38,540 nucleotides of DNA from Clostridia bacterium (lineage in GTDB: Bacteria > Bacillota > Clostridia > Oscillospirales > Acutalibacteraceae), in the NCBI GenBank assembly GCA_017397125.1, contig JAFQKB010000072.1, positions 1-38,540 of the forward strand, in the 5' to 3' direction. Shown here one piece after another: positions 34,888-38,540 of the stretch. Both the position numbers and the translations under genes were made by a program. The notes beneath the pieces are model-generated. The model made no database searches. It worked only from the letters and a program-made list of their open reading frames with translations, and was not told the DNA's origin. Numbering within the stretch: position 1 is the first letter of the stretch; each line of letters starts with the position of its first letter.

Positions 34888-34935
34888 TGTGGAAAACTGT
34901 GTGGAAGGTGTGGAAATTCACCACACCACACCACA
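34888..34935 (-). promoter_or_regulatory. Clustered TGTGG repeats in the mraZ leader
   Basis: On the plus strand TGTGGAA occurs at 34888, 34900 and 34909; on the minus strand TGTGG occurs three times in tandem between 34935 and 34920. They are direct repeats with 9-12 base spacing meeting head to head at 34915-34920. They match MraZ-type operators (repeated GTGG). The copy at 34888-34896 (minus strand TTTTCCACA) also fits the DnaA-box consensus. Confidence 0.55.
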
Positions 34936-34962
34936 ACGATGCACAATTCGCCACTTACGCTT

Positions 34963-34991
34963 ATTATAAAGGGTGTTTGGGCAAAATGCAA
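34963..34991 (-). promoter_or_regulatory. Promoter of the mraZ/dcw operon
   Basis: TTGCAT (34991-34986) and TATAAT (34968-34963) with a 17-base spacer on the minus strand. The leader of about 130 bases to mraZ includes the TGTGG repeats. Confidence 0.85.
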
Positions 34992-35096
34992 TAGGAAATT
35001 TTTACTTTTTTCAATTTTTGCCTTTTTTATTGCACGCCGGGCTTTCCGTCCGCACGATCCTCTGTATTTATTGACAAAAATCGAGAGTAAATAATA

Positions 35097-35125
35097 TTGA
35101 CGCTGTCGGCTAAACGCTTTATAAT
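35097..35125 (+). promoter_or_regulatory. Promoter of the alpha-galactosidase gene
   Basis: TTGACG (35097-35102) and TATAAT (35120-35125) with a 17-base spacer, just upstream of the start at 35154. Confidence 0.85.
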
Positions 35126-35153
35126 AATGTACACAAATCCCGCAGAGAGGAAG

Positions 35154-37307
35154 ATGCCTGTGATCACCTATATTGAAAGTACAAAGACTTTCTTCCTGGA
35201 GACCGCCGCCAGCACCTACGTGCTGCGCATCCGGGAGGACGGTATTCTGGAGCACGTGTATTACGGCGCCCCCATCGGCCGGGACGACCTGACCCACTAT
35301 TATGCCCACGTCAACGGAAACAGCTGTCTCATCGCCCCTCAGGAATACGGCACCATCGGCCGCGGCGACAACCGCAGCCCCTCTATCGTGGTGCGCACCG
35401 CCGACGGGCGCACAGTCAACGAGCTGCGGTATAAGGAGCATCGGCTGCTGGCCGGCAAGCCCCGCTTTGAGGGGATGCCCCAGCTGCTGGCCGGCGAAAA
35501 AGACGCCGCCACCCTGGAGGTGGTTCTGGAGGACGCGGTGGACGGCTATGAGGTAAGCCTGTTCTACACGGTGTTCGAAAAGGAGAACGTCATCGCCCGC
35601 CGCACGGAGGTGCGTAACGTCTCTCAGCGCCCGCTGACGGTGCTGCGGGTGGCCAGCGCCGCCGTGGATCTGTACGGCCTGGAGGACTATGAGGTCATGA
35701 GCCTGGACGGCGCCTGGATCCGGGAGCGGCACATCCACACCCGTCCCGTCCTGCCGGGGATCTTTATGGTGGAGAGCCGCAGCGGCATCTCCGGCCACGA
35801 GCACAGCCCCTTTACCGCGCTGGTGGAGCATGGCGCCACCGAGCACCGGGGCCAGGTCTACGGCTGCGTGCTGGTGTACAGCGGCGACCACCGTATGAGC
35901 GTGGAGATGGACGCCTTTCACAGCATCCGTATGACCGCCGGCATCTGCCCGGACACCTTCTCCTGGCAGCTGCTGCCCGGCGACAGCTTCACCACCCCCG
36001 AGGCGCTGCTCATCTACAGCGACCGGGGTCTCAATGGTATGTCCCAGGGCTACCACGCCGTCTGCCGCCACTATTTGGGCAAGTGCAGCCAGCCCGACCT
36101 GGTGCACCCCGTGGTGATCAACACCTGGGAGTCGGTCTCCTTTGGCGTGAACGAGCAAAACGTCAGCCAGTTTATCCGCAACTGCGAGGGGCTGGACATT
36201 GACATTATGGTGATGGACGACGGCTGGTTCGGCCGCCGCAACGACGACCGCACCTCTCTGGGCGACTGGTTCGTCAACGAGGAGAAATTTCCCCGGGGTC
36301 TGCAGCCGGTCATCGACCTGTGCCACGAATACGGTATGCAATTCGGCATCTGGGTGGAGCCGGAGATGATCTCCCGGGTCAGCCGTCTGTACGAGCAGCA
36401 CCCGGACTGGTGCATCCACACCCCCGGCCGCATCCCGGCGGAGCAGCGCACCCAGATGGTGCTGGATCTCACCCGCCCTGAGGTGGTGGATTACGTCTAC
36501 GACGTCATCTCCACCCTTCTGTCCACCTATGACATCGCCTACGTCAAGTGGGATATGAACCGCCTGATCACCGACAACGGTACCCAGTGGCTGGGCGCCG
36601 ACCGACAGGGCGAGTTCAACCACCGGTACATTCTGGGCGTCTATGAGCTGATGGAGCGGATCACCTCCGCCTTCCCCCAGGTCTTTTTCGAAGGCTGCGC
36701 CGCCGGCGGCGCCCGCTTCGACTTCGGCATTCTCTACTATATGCCCCAGATCTGGACCAGCGACAACAACGACGCCATCGACCGGCTGAAGATCCAGTAC
36801 GGCACCTCTATGGTGTACCCGCCCTTTGCCATGGCTGCCCACGTGGGCGCGGTGCCCTATTGGGCCACCGGCCGCACCACCCCCTTTGAGGTCCGAGGCG
36901 ACGTGGCGCTGGGCTGTAGCTTTGGCTATGAGCTGAATGCAGGCCATCTCAGCGCGGAGGATCGGGCCAAGATCAACGACCAGATCGCCCGCCACCACCG
37001 CATCGAGGATATGATCGACAACGGCGTATTCTACCGTCTGCTCAGCCCCTTTGAGGACGACTATTGCGCCTGGCAGCTGGTGTCGCAGGATCAGAGCCGC
37101 AGCTTTGTGATGGTAGCCCAGCGCACCGCCCAGCCCAATCCCCGCACCCGCTACGTGCGGCTGCAGGGCCTGGAGCCCCAGCGGCGGTACACGCTGTCCG
37201 CCACCGGTCAAACCTTTACCGGCGCCACCCTGATGCACGCCGGCCTGCCGGTGCCCATCTACCAGCGGGATTACGAGACCCGCACCTTTGAGCTGATCGC
37301 CGAATAA
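35154..37307 (+). CDS. GH36 alpha-galactosidase
   Basis: The protein has 717 residues, of the size of cytoplasmic bacterial alpha-galactosidases of family GH36. An N-terminal beta-sandwich (to about 300) precedes the barrel. Family signatures are MDDGWFGRRNDD, the KWDMNR motif with the catalytic Asp nucleophile, and WTSDNNDAIDRLKIQYGTS. It releases terminal alpha-linked galactose from raffinose-type sugars. No signal peptide is seen, so transported sugars are probably its substrates. ATG at 35154 follows GAGAGGAAG. It diverges from mraZ, an unrelated function placed beside the dcw cluster, and no sugar transporter is nearby. Confidence 0.95.
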   Translation: MPVITYIESTKTFFLETAASTYVLRIREDGILEHVYYGAPIGRDDLTHYYAHVNGNSCLIAPQEYGTIGRGDNRSPSIVVRTADGRTVNELRYKEHRLLAGKPRFEGMPQLLAGEKDAATLEVVLEDAVDGYEVSLFYTVFEKENVIARRTEVRNVSQRPLTVLRVASAAVDLYGLEDYEVMSLDGAWIRERHIHTRPVLPGIFMVESRSGISGHEHSPFTALVEHGATEHRGQVYGCVLVYSGDHRMSVEMDAFHSIRMTAGICPDTFSWQLLPGDSFTTPEALLIYSDRGLNGMSQGYHAVCRHYLGKCSQPDLVHPVVINTWESVSFGVNEQNVSQFIRNCEGLDIDIMVMDDGWFGRRNDDRTSLGDWFVNEEKFPRGLQPVIDLCHEYGMQFGIWVEPEMISRVSRLYEQHPDWCIHTPGRIPAEQRTQMVLDLTRPEVVDYVYDVISTLLSTYDIAYVKWDMNRLITDNGTQWLGADRQGEFNHRYILGVYELMERITSAFPQVFFEGCAAGGARFDFGILYYMPQIWTSDNNDAIDRLKIQYGTSMVYPPFAMAAHVGAVPYWATGRTTPFEVRGDVALGCSFGYELNAGHLSAEDRAKINDQIARHHRIEDMIDNGVFYRLLSPFEDDYCAWQLVSQDQSRSFVMVAQRTAQPNPRTRYVRLQGLEPQRRYTLSATGQTFTGATLMHAGLPVPIYQRDYETRTFELIAE

Positions 37308-37313
37308 ACAGAG

Positions 37314-37352
37314 AAAAACCTGCCGCAGCCTATACGCTGCGGCAGGTTTTTT
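37314..37352 (+). terminator. Terminator after the alpha-galactosidase gene
   Basis: AAAACCTGCCGCAGC and GCTGCGGCAGGTTTT form a 15-bp stem with a six-base loop and a final T run. Confidence 0.92.
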
Positions 37353-37389
37353 CACATTTATGTGGTATAATGGTAGTGGGTGATGGACG

Positions 37390-37632
37390 ATGTTAGAACG
37401 AGGAAAAATGGAAAGAGGAATACTGGAACTGGTGGACACGGAAAGTCTGGTTTCGGCAAACCATCTGCTGCGAAAAATCAATGCGGCGGTGGATTTCAGC
37501 AAGATCTACGCAATGGTAGAACCGCTGTACTGCGCACACAATGGCCGTCCCAGTATAGACCCGGTGGTGCTGTTCAAGATGGTGCTGATACAACATCTGT
37601 ACGGCGTTTTTGCATTGTTTCGAACGACCTGA
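37390..37632 (+). pseudogene. Broken N-terminal fragment of an IS1182-like transposase
   Basis: The 80 codons (MLERGKMERGILELVDTESL start) contain the pattern SANHLLRKINAAVDFS, then YCAHNGRPSIDPVVLFKMVLIQHLYG, which is the N-terminal region (DUF772-like) of IS1182/IS5-type transposases. Normal members continue for another 300-400 residues. Similarity stops at LYG and the frame ends a few codons later in unrelated sequence. It is a truncated remnant at the right edge of the core region, where base composition also changes. Confidence 0.8.
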
Positions 37633-38011
37633 CAGCCTCTTGAAATTATTCCCACTCGCTTACGAGTTCTTTCCCACAGTTACTTTTCGCCTTATTTTGG
37701 GCTAATTTCTGTGAGATTTCTCTCGTTTTACTTCGTTTTTCTCTGTGTTCTCAGCCCGTTTGGTACTGTTTTGGTATCAAAGTTTGGTATCAATTTTCTG
37801 AAAAATCGGCGGAGAAAAAATCCGTTATTCTTTTTGAGTAATTGATACTTGGCTCTGTCCTACAGTTCAACTGGCTTTGATGTTTGGATACAAAGCGGTA
37901 TGTAAAGTTCGTGTGCCTTGGGAACAAATATATTATAGCAGGAAAATGTGAACTATTCAACGGTGTCTATAATTTTTGTGTTGTAGCTTTACCTGCAACA
38001 TATATTTTTTA
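37633..38011. other. AT-rich gap without a gene
   Basis: About 380 bases without a convincing reading frame. TTTGGTATCAA occurs twice, 15 bases apart (near 37773 and 37788), and its inverse AATTGATAC is near 37841. These could be traces of a recombination site or an old integration end beside the broken transposase. Confidence 0.5.
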
Positions 38012-38540
38012 CTATTGTTCCTTGGTACAGTATCTCGTATAACTCGTAAATTTCAAATTCACACCAAGGGAACGTGCCAAATCGGCAATAGTGCTTTCGT
38101 CATCGTCGGTGTACCAACATCCGCTAATAACACTATCAATTTTACTGAAACCTGCAAGCACCGTATCCTCGTATAAATCTTCAAACACATCGGGACGTTT
38201 TTGGGTCAAGACCTTTTGTGCTTCTTCGGGGAGAGCTGCAAGCGTTTCCTTGTTTACAAAACCTGTCGATGTAATGAGTTTGCCGCCGGGCTTCAACACT
38301 CTAAAAGCTTCTTTTAACGCTTTGGCTTTTACACCTTCACAATTACCAATACCTCCACCATCCGAGATGATGTCTATGCTGTTATCCTTAAAAGGCATAT
38401 TGCAAAAATCAAAAGCAGCGTAATAGATGTTGGGCGAATCAAGCGATTTATCCAAGAACAATTTCCATTCACGAACAACCGTTGGAGAAAGATCGCTGAT
38501 TATAACCGTCGCATCCGGATTTGCTTTGAGAATGTAGGGC
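38012..38540 (-). CDS. Class I SAM-dependent methyltransferase, 5' end beyond the window
   Basis: The frame is open through the right edge, so the first part of the gene is missing; 175 codons are visible. The order of motifs is that of small-molecule methyltransferases: the strand TVIISDLSP, then YYAAFDFCNMPFKDNSIDIISDGGGIGN (motif II/post region), then the KEAFRVLKPGGKLI motif after the SAM-binding core, and a C-terminal strand-rich part. The SAM-binding glycine motif would lie outside the window. The substrate cannot be told. It is AT-rich and reads toward the broken transposase. Confidence 0.85.
   Translation of the reverse strand, partial: PYILKANPDATVIISDLSPTVVREWKLFLDKSLDSPNIYYAAFDFCNMPFKDNSIDIISDGGGIGNCEGVKAKALKEAFRVLKPGGKLITSTGFVNKETLAALPEEAQKVLTQKRPDVFEDLYEDTVLAGFSKIDSVISGCWYTDDDESTIADLARSLGVNLKFTSYTRYCTKEQ

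Noticed and set aside
34888..34935. Chromosomal replication origin
   Set aside because: Only one good DnaA-box match, no dnaA or dnaN gene and no AT-rich unwinding region next to it.
34833..37502. Very long leftward frame opposite the alpha-galactosidase gene
   Set aside because: Complement of a clear GH36 gene; Val/Gly/His/Gln-rich composition is typical of antisense frames and it crosses a promoter and a terminator.

Overview
The window looks like the chromosome of a low-to-mid GC, spore-forming, diderm-lacking Firmicute of the gut Clostridia (Oscillospirales-like; this placement is inference). It carries a spoVD-type penicillin-binding protein in the division/cell wall cluster, a meso-diaminopimelate type MurE, ClpC, RsmH, MraZ and AbrB. 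Two regions of very different base composition sit side by side.

Positions 1 to about 16.1 kb are AT-richer accessory DNA. From the left edge it holds a 5' fragment of a secreted protein and then a six-gene leftward operon (6297 to 384). That operon encodes an anchored Ser/Thr-rich protein with a Cys-rich tail, a zinc-ribbon/PH-like membrane protein, a small soluble protein, a hydrophilic Asn/Asp-rich protein, a soluble VirD4/TraG-like coupling ATPase, and a zinc-ribbon membrane protein with repeated extracellular domains. Upstream lie a calcineurin-like phosphoesterase and a hypothetical gene (7569 to 6387). Next comes a tyrosine recombinase gene enclosed by a perfect 17-bp inverted repeat (7679-7695 and 9273-9289). 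A near-consensus promoter lies just inside the right repeat and points outward. The layout is that of a self-inverting promoter switch for the leftward genes. To its right are a leader-peptide/terminator arrangement with a strong promoter, an Xis-like regulator, an 830-residue protein joining an LHH-type nuclease domain to an IS1595-like transposase and several helix-turn-helix units, and a conventional IS1595-like transposase. Three small leftward membrane-protein genes follow; one resembles NTF2-fold immunity proteins, and two are preceded by copies of a 75-bp promoter/hairpin repeat.

Positions 16.1 to 37.35 kb are GC-rich core chromosome: a DUF5662 gene, radC, an RluA-type pseudouridine synthase, clpC, a tiny Cys/Gly-rich membrane peptide, an AbrB-like regulator with a zinc ribbon, and a leftward division/cell wall cluster running mraZ-rsmH-ftsL-spoVD-murE-mraY-ftsW-murG-murA-ftsQ, then ftsZ from its own promoter. 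murF, murD, murC and ftsA are not in this cluster. A GH36 alpha-galactosidase gene diverges from mraZ. The leader between them carries clustered TGTGG repeats.

From 37.36 kb the sequence becomes AT-rich again, with a broken transposase fragment, about 380 bp of non-coding DNA and a methyltransferase gene cut by the window edge.

All functional calls come from reading motifs and gene order. No database or structure search was run.
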